NCBI GenBank assembly: GCA_035578155.1
Contig: JAPWDM010000005.1
Span: 13,544,832 to 13,608,831 of the forward strand
Origin: Brachynemurus nebulosus
Taxonomy: Eukaryota; Arthropoda; Insecta; Neuroptera; Myrmeleontidae
DNA: 64,000 bases
Reading direction: 5' to 3'
Positions 47,535 to 59,600 of this stretch are shown here, piece by piece. Each line of letters starts with the position of its first letter. Position 1 is the stretch's first letter. Below the pieces are notes generated by a model that did no database searches, was not told the DNA's origin, and saw only the letters and a program-made list of their open reading frames with translations. The position numbers were made by a program, and so were the translations under genes.

Positions 47535-48222
47535 CTTTTTTTATTAAAAGCTTTTATTTAACTTGCTATGTTAGTATGTTGGTTTAGATCAAATCTTGGA
47601 ATCAAAATTTAGACAGGTTTTAATTGAGCTAGAGGTTTCAAATTTTACATACGTGTCTAACTTTAATGACAATGCAATATTGTATAATTAGTTTTGTCCT
47701 ACATTGCCCCCTCCCCAAGAAAAATTGTTGATTTTTAGTCCTATGCAACTTTTTGACATTCAGAATTGTCAAATATTGTCCATTGATTTTACATTGCAAT
47801 TTTTTGTTTCCATAGTTATGCTTGATTAAGGTAAATTAACCGATTAAAATATAGGTAAAAAATTACTTCTTTAATTTTTTTTTAATTAATTGTAATCAGA
47901 CTAAAAAGTAGAAAATAAATTAAAGTAAAAAAAAAGTTTTTTAAGAAAAAGCTTTTATTTAAAAGTGGGCTAAAAAAAATAAAATAGCCTTTGAGTGAAG
48001 TTCGAAGCAATATGCAACATAATTTATAAAAGCTTCAGGCGTTTAATTAAGTTTGGTAACCACTGAAATGAAAAATAGCTCTTATATCCACAACAGAAAT
48101 AATTAATGATAATGCCTCAAGCTTTTAAAAATTATGTTGCATATTGCTTCAAACTTCACTCAAAGGTTATTTTATTTTTTTTTAGCCTATTTTTAAATAA
48201 AAGCTTTTTCTTAAAAAACATT
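47535..48222. mobile_element. Repeat family H, copy B (inverted)
   Basis: Reverse orientation relative to copy A: the unique part comes first (AGCTTTTATTTAACTTGC, TTTAGACAGGTTT, AATTGAGCTAGAGGTTTCAA), then the ~280-bp hairpin (48000-48180), ending AAATAAAAGCTTTTTCTTAA. Both terminal repeats are present, so this is the best full-length reference copy. Confidence 0.82.
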
Positions 48223-48705
48223 TTTTTATTTTAATTTATTATAGTACAGAAATATGTTATATTCAAATAACATAACTAAAATACAACTGTTGTACCTACA
48301 GTAATTCGGTTATTATTGCACTAAATTTTCAATATTATAATAATGCCCTTTTGTGCATATTTAATATGTATCTCGGATTGGATAGTTTATGTATTACGTA
48401 CAATTAAGTCAGGTTACATATGGATAGCAATCTTGACTTAGTTACATACTTTATCGTATAAATTTTATTTTTTGAATTATTATCCTTACATTTGAAATGA
48501 CATTTAACGATACTTTATATATAAATTATAATAATATTGTTTGCGTCGTTATTATTATTGCTATTGTTAGATTAGATTGGTTTATACATAAGTTTATTGG
48601 TTTTATCTTCTTTCTAATTTTTATCATAATTAAATGTTCCAAATGATGCTAAAAGGACAAGTGAAATTTTGTTTAAAATGGTAAAAATACTTCAATACAG
48701 ATTAA

Positions 48706-49020
<315 letters not shown>

Positions 49021-49380
49021 CAGTCTGACCGACTGGCATTATTTTTCCCTTGACTTATTAATAGCAATCTCATTTTGAAGCTCCATATTTCATAAATGAG
49101 CCAAAAAATGAAAAATTGTTGAAGAAATCTCATCTTTACTTTTTTAGCAGTCATTTCTAATGATATCTAACACGATGTGAAGATGTGATACATAGAAAAA
49201 CAACTTTCATTTGCACCTTTTTTTCTGTTTATTAATTAACATCTTAACATCTGTAGAATATAATATTTAAGTACAAAATTTCATGAAGGTGTAAGAGTTT
49301 CAATATTTTTCTTCGGAATCCTAACACAAATATTGTATATACATGTCCGATGATCTACAAATTACTTACGAAAAACATAT

Positions 49381-49685
49381 CAGGTCGCAGCATCCTGATT
49401 AACAGAATGAATTTCGATTATAAAATTTAATTTTTCTCGAAAATCCACTTACATAGAATAATGGTTTAAAAGTCTAGGTATCTTATGTGATTTTTTCCGC
49501 TGTTACATTAAAAATATCCAAAAAACTTTCGAATTTTTACAAAAAACTCGTTTTTCTGAGGTTTTAGGCACTGAACGTGTCTAGCTGAGAACTCATCCAA
49601 GTGTTTGGGATTTCGAACATTTTCACCAAATTTCATAATAGCTTATATTCCATTTGAAAATTCACTAAAATTTAAAAATTGGCTT
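49381..49685. repeat. Family D fragment (copy 4)
   Basis: It starts GGTCGCAGCATCCTGATTAA and contains CATAGAATAATGGTTTAAA and GAACGTGTCTAGCTGAGAACT, matching the left half of copy 1 (6140-6430); it ends in GAAAATTCACTAAAA. No TA tract. Confidence 0.55.
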
Positions 49686-50729
49686 ATGTTTTCTTACAAA
49701 AAACGTTATTAAATAGTATCTTACACTACAAAAAAATAAGTAAAACTGAGGGTGTAAGAAATTTACTTATTGTATCATCCTACTACGCTGATTTTAAAGA
49801 TTAACCAAATAAAAAAAAAGACTTTGATAAATTTTACACTGAAATAGCTAAATTGTCTCAAATGTAATATTAGTAGGTAATATATTAACTAATAAATTTA
49901 TGAAAAAAAACATTGTAATAAATTTTTTATTATGAAAAAATGGAAATTAAAAAAGAAAATAAATTAGATGACAATATTAGATAAACTGTTAGCTATTCAT
50001 TGCATTTATGTTTTCGATGATGTTAGCTTGATTAAGACGATACTTCCACACTTTTATTGTAAGTGTGGGTTCCACAACACTTAGCTACCCACGATTTTAT
50101 AAATATTTCGTATCAGTGAATTAGTTGTCACATGGTACTATAGTTTCGTTAATCAATTCAATGAAGAATTTGAAAACGCAAAACAAAAGAACTGAGAGCT
50201 TTTTAAGCTATCAAGTATTAAAAATAAAGAGAACCCTTCAAAATTGAAATCGGTTTCCAAATGAAAGTAAGGTTAAAATATATATAAAATCCGCCAAGTA
50301 CGTGTTGGACACGCATTTAGTCAGGATTCCTCAGTGAACATTTTTTTTTTTAAATGATCAAGCAACCATCTCTGGACAACTTTATATGCATTGACTCACG
50401 ACTAAAATATTAATCTCTTAAAAAGTGTTATTTTATTTTATTTATCAATGACCGCAATTTTTTCATTGATTACCTATCACTTATTATGTCATCTCAAAAT
50501 AAATAATATATCTACAGGTAAGTATTTAGTTTCATCAAATCAGATTTATATCGGTGATTACAGATAGCCTTTTATTTATTTTTTTTTATAATAAATGAAC
50601 AAAATAATAGTTCAATATTTTCAAGTAAGTAAATGTCACACTTTTTGAGTAATGAACATTACATTATTATGTAAGGTAAAGTAGCTCAGCTAGTTTGTCA
50701 GTTTTTATAAAAATAACTGAATATTTCTT
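49686..50729. other. No gene recognised
   Basis: AT-rich spacer; a short hairpin of TCCACAC and GTGTGG occurs near 50045-50070. Confidence 0.45.
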
Positions 50730-50732
50730 TTA

Positions 50733-50898
50733 AGGAGTCTCCACATTCTCGCCGAGGTTGGACGAAACGAGAATATAGAGGGTCATTTCGTTGTGCCTTG
50801 CGGTTGGTGTTTTAATGCTATTGATATGGCTGAGCCAACCTCAGCGAGGAACTCGACGAGGAACCTCGTCCAACCTCGGCGAGAATGTGGAGACGCCT
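50733..50898. mobile_element. 166-bp MITE, PIF/Harbinger-like
   Basis: The terminal inverted repeats of about 33 bp, AGG(A/C)GTCTCCACATTCTC then GCCGAGGTTGGACGA, differ at one position. TTA flanks both sides (50730-50732 and 50899-50901), the 3-bp target duplication typical of PIF/Harbinger elements. GC content is much higher than in the surroundings. Confidence 0.85.
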
Positions 50899-50901
50899 TT
50901 A

Positions 50902-52283
50902 CGTAAACACTAGTTCTGTAAATCGTTAAAAACATGACTAAAGTTTGTTGCCAAGCGGCGTACTCTTATACCACATTACTCTACACATATTTTCAAATTT
51001 TGATAAGAGAATTATTATCCAACTGTTTTACCTATGACTCAGACACTATCAAATTATATTTGGGAACACAATAAATTATTTTTGAGTGTAGATCAAATGA
51101 TATAAAACTATGCAATGATAAAAAGTATAGTTCGGCATTTACCATATAGAAAAAAGAATTAATCAATTCATAAAATAAATTTTAAGATAAGACGTAAACT
51201 CTATACAAATCGATAGATATTTTCTATAGCCAAAATTAAATATTTAACTAAAATTATCACAAAATTTTAAGAATACCTGCATATTTATTCCTTGATCAAA
51301 TAGTTCTAGACATACTCCAGATGATGATTCAATGTAACAATAATAATAATCGTATTTATTTAAAAATATAAATTTATCAAGTAGTTTTATTTGAATAGAA
51401 AGAAGTGTGTTTTTAAGAAAATTTAACAAAGAAAAAATTATTATAACCTGCTGTAGAGTACCTAATGATTTGTTTGTTTAGAACCCTTGGAATGTGTCAT
51501 CTTCATCACTCGGCCAATCATTATCGATAACTGATACAATTTTCTCTTTAATACAATTTTTGATGATATCACAGCATTATTATTAAGCTTCATGTAGACA
51601 AATACTGATAAAAATATCCGAGTATCAATTTACTTATTTTGTGTATGTATAGAACGACCATAGATAAATGGATTGAATTTTCAAGTGCGGTGGTAGGTAA
51701 GCAACGGTATTGCCCTTAGTAGGTTAAGGCAATCTTTTAGTCTAGAATTTTCTGAAAGCATAGACTTTTAAAAATGTGTTCTTAAAAGAAAATTTAAAAA
51801 TTTAGAAAATTTACAAAGTTGTAGCCATTTAATACGGTAGGTTTAGGTATCAGGTATTATACGTCAAAACTTTAAATTCATTTTTCTCAAAATTACATTT
51901 TTCAAGCTGGTCGACATGATATCTCAAGTTCTATTTATCCAATGAACTTCGAATTTGGCATGTACTTTCACGGATATTGCGAAATTTTAATTGTAGGTCT
52001 TGCCAGAATCACAACCTTCCTAAACCAGAACGATTTTCTTTTTATTAATTCCTAAAAAAGTTTTTTTTTATTAATTGAGCCGTTTATTTTGAAAGTGGGG
52101 CAAGTCCATTTTTTAAAAAAAATTAAGGTAATGGTAGTTATAGATAAGACTTAGTATGATCTTTTTATCTGTCAAAAATTTATAACCAAAAAAATTCAAA
52201 AGCCTAATATATGAATGATTGAAGTTTTAGCTCTTAACAGTACTGTAAATATGTTTATTTTGATAATGGTGCAAGTCCATCTT
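50902..52283. other. No gene recognised
   Basis: AT-rich spacer without terminal repeats or conserved frames. Confidence 0.45.
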
Positions 52284-52975
52284 ACAAGTAAAGTTCCCGA
52301 GGCCGGACCTACCGATTTTGATGAAACTTATATATATATTGTAAAACACTAAAAACTCAGTAACAAGTACTTTTTTTTACCTGCGGAAAAGCGGTTTGAA
52401 AGGGTGAAATCGTCCTTCAAAAATTGGGGTGAAAATTTAATTTTTCAAATATTTCGAAAACGGTAAGAGATAGAGCAAAAGCTTAAACTGGCGATATTAC
52501 TCTTTCTTAAAAAGCTATCTATTGATATGTAATTTGTTCAAATTACACCAACAGGGGTAGTTGGGGGTTAAAATTTGGGGGTTAATTTTACGAAAAGGGT
52601 ACGAAAAAATAAAATGTAATAAAGTTTTACTTATAGATTTTAAATGTACGTAAAAAAATCTAATCGACCTGTTTTACTCAATTTCCTAATATTAAATCCA
52701 GATGTAGTTAACTAAGGGGGGGGGGGGGGGAGTAACTGTGTCGATAGAATCGTACTATTTGAGTAATTAAAAACTTCTTCAGGGAAAACAGTTTAAAACA
52801 ATTAGAATAAATTTTTAAAATTCATTTTAAGCAACACTGCAAAGAGGTGAATCACTCTTTTGAAGTACATACTAATTTTCATACACTCATTAATACTACT
52901 AAGGCACCGGTAGGGGGTAATAATGTGACAGTACGTGCTTCTGCAGTTGAACTGTCGTTTATAATCACTACTAAC
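52284..52975. mobile_element. Diverged half-copy of the foldback element, with a poly(G) run
   Basis: Collinear with the left arm 7447-8150: ACAAGTAAAG at the start, CGAGGCCGGACCTA, GTTGGGGGTTAAAATTTGGG, TAATAATGTGACAGTACGTG near the end. The second arm is absent. At 52716-52730 it has 15 consecutive G where the other copies have CTAGAGGGTGAC, an odd expansion in AT-rich DNA. Confidence 0.8.
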
Positions 52976-53934
52976 TAGAGACGGATCTAAGGCAAGGGTG
53001 ATAGCGGCGATCGCCCTCTAAGACTTTCGAAAATGATACTAAAGCTCGATAAAAATTAAAATAACAAAAAATCGAGTCTTATCGAATTAAACAATTTTCT
53101 TACGTTTTCTGATTAAAACTTAATCTCGTGTCTTGTTTTTATAACAATTCCTCGATCAGTAAAATACTATTTAATAAAACCATTTCCTATTTTCTTACAT
53201 GAATGTATTTACTTACTTACGCAAGAAATATTCATGAATAAAATTACCAGATGGAAAAAATCTTTACTGAAACAATATAATATTAAAATGCAATCAATAT
53301 TTATGTAATTTATTTTATCTATATTAGTTATTATCGAAGGCACATTATATTTTATTAAACAAAAAACGCCGTGAGCAGCGGGGCCCCATCACGGTAGTCG
53401 AATTTTCCCCTTCATCTACGGTATTGAATGTCTACAAGCGAAATGTGATTGAAAGTCTACAACCGAATTGTCATTTTGTTGGTTTCAAAACTGGTGATGA
53501 GTGTTCGGCTGATCGAGGCTTCAAAAAAAGGTTTTAAGTATTTAAGGGCTGTATCTCAGTAAATTTCAATTTTGTGCCGAAAACAGGTAGCAGAAAAAAA
53601 GCCAACACAATTCGTACGAGGACATTCCTGCCCATGTTATCCGCTAATTGCCTTTATGTTTTAGTTTTAAAAATTAAAAAAGGACCTTAAATAGTAAACT
53701 GGAAGGCCTTTATAAAGATATTTTTTCTTTCCAAAAAAATCCAAAATTTCTATTTTATAAATACTAAAAATCGAAAATTCCTAATTTATAAATAAACAGT
53801 GACTTTAATAACATTTTTAAATCACTTAATATGTATGTATTTCATTTGTCATAAAAGTAAGTTCACTTTTTTTTAAATTTTTTAAAATTACTATTCGCCT
53901 ACTTGTATTTAGAATAAACATAATGCTTTTAAAA

Positions 53935-54830
53935 CACATTTAACAATAGCATTCAATTCCGATGTAAAAATGGGAGAAGTGAGGGGAAAAGTGATGCGGA
54001 CTCCCTACAAGGTACTAGCTGGATACTAACTGAATACACGTACAAAATTTCAGCCCTCTAGGTTTCCTTATGGAGTCTCTAGACATGTTAGAAAACAAGC
54101 AAAAAAATTAAGGAAATATTGGTGTAAAAATCGTGGGGGTAAGGGTTAAAAGTTCAAACCTCCAAAAAACAGTGTCTGGCTATTAGCTTAACCTGTACAC
54201 CAAATTTCAGCCCTCTAGGTTTATTTGGGGAGATTTTGACCCGAACGAAACTGTTAAAAAACAAGAAAAATCATGTTCTTTTGGGTATAAAAATGGTGGG
54301 GGTAGGGGTTAAAAGTCGAGACCCCCAAAAGGCACCCCCTTGATACTAACTCAATCCGAATACAAAATTTCAGCCCTCTAGGTTTATTCGGGTGACCTGC
54401 GCGAGTGGTACAAACTTCGAAAACGTCGAAAATGCATGAAATTGTAGCTTAAAAATGAGGGGGGTGGGGGTAAAATATTAAAACCTCCAAAAAGCACAAC
54501 CTAGGTACGAACTTTATCAACACACCAAATTTCAACCCTCTACATTAATTCTGGGGGGCTGGGGGCCTGTTAGATCCAGCGAAAATCGTTTTTCCCCCCT
54601 CTACTCCCACCATATCATCCTAGGAAGCTGAATTTTGGATATGTTGTAGATAATTGACCGAAACATTATTTAAAACCGGTTTGGAAAAGTTTTATTGCTT
54701 TTCCGCCCCCCACCACCCCCTTAAAGGTCGGGTCCGAAAAAAAATTTGACCAAAATTTGACCCCACTTTGATAGTATTGTTGTGCATCGGAATAAGCCCC
54801 ACTTACCAAATTTCATCTCTTAACTTCCAT
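53935..54830. repeat. ~155-160-bp diverged tandem repeat
   Basis: AAATTTCAGCCCTCTAGGTTT recurs near 54046, 54202 and 54364, with diverged versions near 54525 and 54805. Between them GGGGTAAGGGTTAAAAGT-like blocks recur. G-run-rich on the plus strand. Confidence 0.75.
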
Positions 54831-54863
54831 AGGGGGGCCCTACACATATTAAAAGGTTGCGGG

Positions 54864-54866
<3 letters not shown>

Positions 54867-54926
<60 letters not shown>
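54867..54926. repeat. (TA)n microsatellite
   Basis: About 60 bp of pure TA directly downstream of the tandem repeat. Confidence 0.97.
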
Positions 54927-54930
<4 letters not shown>

Positions 54931-55787
54931 CATCTTTTTTTTTTTACATAATCGTGTTCTACGGGTCCGAAAACGGATAGCGCCCCTGGTCTCGCCTCTC
55001 GCAGCTCTTATCGTATAGACTGTATAAGTCTAATTTTTCGGAGAAAATTCGACTAAAAAACATGTTACGAGTTCATAAGGTCAATTTTGTAGGCATGTAC
55101 AAGTGTGATGGAGTACAAGAAGCTATTACAAATACTACCTACGTAAAACAGTCAAATCGACCTATTATTATAATAGCAATAACAACGAAACAATATAAAA
55201 TGCTGCTAAGTTTATTGTTTTTGTAAATAATAATAATATTTAAAACATATATAATTTCATACATATTTTTTGTTTGTTTATGTAAAATATGATATGGATA
55301 TGAGTGATACGGTGAATATTTTCTCTTCTTGACCGTTTTAGAATGATTCAAGTGTCATTCGTGCGATATGCGTCAGTTCGACTAGAACGTTTTCCCGTAT
55401 CAGAGCCTCCACTCGGTGTAGATAACTTTACCTAAACCTAACCTCAAGTGGGTCATAATTTTTGAATAAAAAAGTTAAATTTGTCTCTTCTTTCATTTTG
55501 TTACGAACTTGTTAGTTTTATAAGAATCACTTTTGATATTTTTTATCCCAAATAATGACAGATGTTTTCTCTGTAGGACGCCTTGTGGGTAAATATACAA
55601 CTGTTAATATTCTGGATTGTTGTACCTTCTTACTGTTTTCTTAACTTATATAAAATATTCCAATCATCACTATATCAGGTGAAGTTGATTAATTTAAAAT
55701 CAATCAAACCTAAAACGGAATATTATCTAGGTACGTAAAAAAAAAATTAATTTAACATAGTATAACGGTTTGAATATTATCCTTTTT

Positions 55788-55940
55788 GACAAAAAATGTC
55801 CAGAAAACTTGTTGTTCGGATACTGAATGTGTATAAGTGAAGAACTCATCGAAGGGTTTGGAGTATTCAATGGTTTCCCTAAATTTCATAAAAATCGAAT
55901 ACTTTGTTCAAGAGTTATCGTGCTGACACACAAATACAGA
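55788..55940. repeat. Family D fragment (copy 5)
   Basis: It carries the middle block of family D: CCAGAAAAC, AACTCATCGAAGGGTTTGG, AATTTCATAAA and AGAGTTATCGTGCTGACACA. The position where other copies carry a TA tract has only ACACACAAATACAGACATAT. The preceding 55066-55787 holds nothing I can name. Confidence 0.55.
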
Positions 55941-56037
55941 CATATACTTTTTTTGCTTTTAATAATACTGAAACGGAAAGCTAAATTCGTACAGAATTTC
56001 TATAGTTACGGAAGCAGAAACAGATATCCGTTACAAC

Positions 56038-56344
56038 CACAAAATACAGAAGGTAAGTTGCCATCTCTATACTAGCGAAACCACTATCGCCAAAAAACCG
56101 CCACTAGTCCCCACTCACAAGTTATATACATATTCAGAGTTTGTGTTTGTATGTTAGTATAGTGGATATTACTGTGGAACTACTGTATGTATATGTATCC
56201 CGGTAACAATGACCTAACCACGACTTAACAATGCATGTTTGCTCTTGCAGAGCTGATACACGACTAATCACCATAAGCACAGACCAACAAATGTTTCCAA
56301 GCGAGCTATCAAATTTTGTTTTAGTTTCCTTCTAGTGTTCTGTG
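56038..56344 (-). mobile_element. hAT-type MITE, copy 3 (307 bp)
   Basis: On the minus strand it starts CACAGAACACTAGAAGGAAA and contains TAGCTCGCTTGGA and ATTTGTTGGTCTGTG, as in 9420-9751. Flanks GTTACAAC (56030-56037) and GTTACAAT (56345-56352) agree at 7 of 8 positions, an aged 8-bp target duplication. Confidence 0.8.
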
Positions 56345-56360
56345 GTTACAATACTATGTA

Positions 56361-56598
56361 TAGCTCGGGCCTTTTAACTTGGCAGTAGCTCGCGCATGAT
56401 ACAGATCGATATATTTGAAAATACATTACAAGTAAGAGACAACAACATCTGAAAAATATCTAGGTTTAAATCTTATTAAAAAGAGACACCTTTTTAACAA
56501 TCATATTGTTCTCTTTCGTTCCCTCTTTTATTACCTACTATTAGATGTACGTGTTAAATTCGTTTTCTGCGCACTGACAAGTTAAAAGGCCCGAGCTA
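56361..56598. mobile_element. 238-bp MITE with ~26-bp terminal inverted repeats, TA target
   Basis: TAGCTCGGGCCTTTTAACTT at the left is inverted at the right end, with a single mismatch over about 26 bp. TA lies outside both ends (56359-56360, 56599-56600), fitting a Tc1/mariner-type MITE. It starts only 16 bases after the hAT MITE copy 3. Confidence 0.8.
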
Positions 56599-56861
56599 TA
56601 TCTTGTTATATATTAAAAATTCCCACTGGATGTAATTTCTTTCCAACATTCCTATCACGAGTCAACTTTCTTTTAATTTTATTAGTTAGGTGCGCAACAG
56701 CTAAGATTCTGTGCACCAATTTGGATAAATACGATAATTTTGATTGTAGTAGCATCATAATTGTAAATTAATGTGAAACATGTAACCTACCAGAAAAGGA
56801 ACTAAGCTACTAACCACAAGGCCAACTTGGCGTCGAACCAGTTATTCTTAGTTCGTATTTG

Positions 56862-57013
56862 CAGACCCGTGGAGAGAAATGGCGGGCCCTAGGAATAAAC
56901 CAAATTTTTAAAAATTTTTCCCCAAAAATAGTGACGAGAAAAAATAAACGCATTTTATTTTTTCCCGGACCCCGCGGCTTCAATTCCGGCTACCCCGCCC
57001 TCTCGTTGAACCT
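56862..57013. repeat. Dispersed repeat F, copy 2
   Basis: Matches 10363-10532 at CGTGGAGAGAAAT, CCCGCGGC and GCTACCCCGCCCTCTCGT. An 86-codon frame over it (56859-57119) is coincidental, since the frame is not kept in copy 1. Confidence 0.6.
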
Positions 57014-57027
57014 GCATATTCCATATA

Positions 57028-57217
57028 CACCAATACCTCACTTTGCGTCGTTTCGTTTTGCGTTTTTTCGAAGTTGCGTCGCTGCTGAATTAGTACTAAT
57101 TTTCACTGTACATCGTTAGATTTTCGGAGTTTTGGGTTCGAATCTTTAATTTGCGTCGTTTCAATTCGCGTCGTGTTTTTTTGGAACGTAACCACGACGC
57201 AAATTGAGGTATTGGTG
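57028..57217. mobile_element. 190-bp MITE, TA target
   Basis: Inverted ends CACCAATACCTCA(C/A)TTTGCG plus TCGT, one mismatch, with TATA directly outside both (57024-57027, 57218-57221). Contains several further GCGTCGTTTC-like motifs. Probably Tc1/mariner-related, judging from the TA site. Confidence 0.8.
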
Positions 57218-57221
57218 TATA

Positions 57222-58425
57222 CTAAAGTTGGCTTGGACCAAAATTTTTTTCTTAAAATTTACTTAAAGTACACTCTAATTCTAATCAATTATTTAAGGTA
57301 AATATACATACATACTGTTAGTTAATAATAATTTATTTCACTACTGTTTAACTAATAATTATCATATAAGCTTAAGTTTTTTTTTTCTATTTGATTGATA
57401 TGATTGCTACGTAATTTTGATTCTTATGAAATATTATAATTTTGTTTCTTCACAATCTTAAATCATTTTTATTTTCTAGACATGTAAATTTCAATTAAAT
57501 ATACCTACATACATACCACATTATTACTTATCAGTTGATTATCTGAAAATATAACGCATAGTATGTGTAATAAAGCAAAGGAGAGTGTGCGCACATAGTT
57601 CATTTCTAATGATATGATATGTATTGCAATTTTTTTTCTAATCTACAATTAATCGATTATATCAATCTTGATTGTAAAATTAATATGTTCAGACCACCTG
57701 TATCCACACACACACGGCTACATTAGAATAAATAAATAGCGGGTATACGTACGAATGTTTTGCTCGGTTACAAGTGAAATTTCATTTCTAAGAAACAGGT
57801 ATCAATATCATACACGCGAGAGCGTAGAAAAAAGCCACTTATGTAACGAACGGTGAACGGGAAAATTGTTACAATTGCGGATTTATTACAGTAAAATTTC
57901 GCTTAGTATCTTTTCCTGAGGCCAACGGGTTTCAGATCACGTTTAAACCAAAGTATATATTTAATAATCGTGGAAACGCAGGAAAGTCATAGTATTGTCA
58001 CAGTTTAAATAATAGTCTGTTTCACAAACAGTTACGAAACGAGATGACGTAAGAGTGTCATTTGGAATTCAAAAATTCCAAAGGGTTATCCATGTTATGT
58101 ACCTAAATAATGCATAACATTATGCATACTAATACAGTGAAAATATCATCACTAAAGTAAATTTAATTTAGAAAAATAAATTTGCAGGTCAAATTATTTT
58201 GTGAAAATTTACAGTTGATAGTTATGTAAATTATTTAATTTTGTCTAAGATTCACTGACTTTTTAAAAATTTTTAACAACGATGGCAGTGGAATTTTAAC
58301 TGTCATTAAATTTTTTTTATTTAAAGCTTGTCATCAGTTATTTTTGATATTTCCTTGTAATTTTAGTGTGTTTTGTGATCTGTAAGATATTTCTGATATG
58401 CATTTAATTATTATGGTGGCTTAAA
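57222..58425. other. No gene recognised
   Basis: AT-rich. It may hold upstream sequence of the THAP relic, but no promoter motif stands out. Confidence 0.45.
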
Positions 58426-58737
58426 ATGTCTGGTGATAACTCTTGTGCTGCTAAATTTTGTTTAAATCATTCAAAACAAAATTTTAGGTTATTTTTTTTC
58501 TGAGGGCCATTTGATGCAAATTTGTAAGTATTATTATAATTTGAATGCTTATGTAAAAATACTAAAAATACGTTAAATAATATATAAATAATTATTAATA
58601 TTTTATAATAATTCAGTTAATATTTTCGATTTCGACAGTGGTTGGTGCTAATAGGTCGTGACGATCTAAATTCTCGTGTTGAATACTGTCATCAATTTCG
58701 TATTTGCTCAGTTCATTTTGAAGAAAATTGCTTTTAG
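58426..58737 (+). pseudogene. THAP zinc-finger domain relic, apparently split by an intron
   Basis: THAP domains are C2CH zinc fingers that bind DNA, found in host regulators and in P-element-type transposases. Here ATG at 58426 opens MSGDNSCAAKFCLNHSKQNF with the C-x4-C pair, then a TGA (58501-58503) interrupts just before GPFDANL, which stands where the FP-D-L part is expected. After GTAAGT at 58524 and before CGACAG at 58633-58638, a 115-bp intron would bring in WLVLIGRDDL (58639 on) and ICSVHFEENCF, which supplies the second C-x2-H pair, ending at TAG 58735-58737. The exon frames do not join cleanly, and with the TGA this marks a decayed copy. It could be a degraded host gene exon or the start of a lost P-like transposon. 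No downstream part was found. Confidence 0.55.
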
Positions 58738-58968
58738 TTGTTCATATAATTTAACGTGACCATTATCAACCCTCAATCTTACATGTACAAACACATACAA
58801 TCACATAAGTAAAAAAGGGCATACATAATTGTTTGTACTTATATCAAAAAAGGATAGAAAGTGCGTTTCGTTACTGCCTATGGTAATAATCTTTTATTTA
58901 TACTGTGGTATTGTTATGAGTTTAATGACAGTGACTAAAAGTACAAATTAAATTTAAAAAAAAATAGT

Positions 58969-59600
58969 TCTTAAGAAAAGCATTTATTTAAAAATTGGGC
59001 TAAAAAGTATAAAATAACTTTTGAGTAAAGTTTGAAGTAATATATAATATAATTTTATAAAATCTTGAGGCGTTATCATTAATTATTTTCGTAAGTAGCT
59101 ACTTTACTTTACTTCTCAATAATTACCAAACTTAATTAAACGCCTCAAGCTTTTATAAATTATATTGCATATTGCTTCAAAGTTTACTCAAAAGTTATTT
59201 TATACTTCTTAGCCCGATTTTTAAATAAAAGCTTTTCTTAAAAAATATTTTTTTTAATTTATTTTATACTTTTTAGTTTGATCATAATCAATTTTAAAAA
59301 AAAAATTAATTAAAAAATATTTTTTTTTACCTATATTTTAATCGGTTATTTTACCCTAATCAAATGAAGATTAAAAATTGTAATATCAAATCACGGAACA
59401 ATATTAGACAGTTCGAAGTGTCAAAAATTTACATAAGACTAAAAGTCAACAATTCTAGTTTTGAGGCAATTTAGGAAAAAACTAATTATACAATATTGCA
59501 TTGTAATCCATCTTATACACATATGCAAAATTTGAAACCTCTAGCTCAATTAGAACCTGTCTAAATTTTGATTCCAAGATTTCATCTAAACAAACATACT
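58969..59600. mobile_element. Repeat family H, copy C
   Basis: Same orientation as copy A: hairpin first (TTGAGGCGTTATCA inverted at TTAAACGCCTCAAGC), then AGTCAACAATTCTAGTTTTG, GCAAAATTTGAAACCTCTAG and GATTCCAAGATTTCATCTAA. The right terminal repeat is missing (the copy ends near ATACTTTAAAA). Confidence 0.8.

Larger units (their letters stand above)
53365..55065 (+). repeat. Dispersed repeat K, split copy
   Basis: 53365-53580 matches the first part of the compact copy (AACGCCGTGAGCAGCGG, GGTTTTAAGTATTTAAGGGC) and about 54995-55065 matches its end (CTTATCGTATAGACTGTATA, AAAATTCGACTAA). The ~1.4 kb between them is absent from the copy at 33220-33515. Confidence 0.7.

Noticed and set aside
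53577..54973. CCGAAAAC direct repeats as a hAT target duplication
   Set aside because: The adjoining ends are not inverted repeats and the borders against the compact K copy do not coincide exactly; kept only as a question in the findings.
57121..57155. GGGTTCGAATC resembling a tRNA T-loop
   Set aside because: No acceptor, D or anticodon stems around it; it lies inside a 190-bp MITE.
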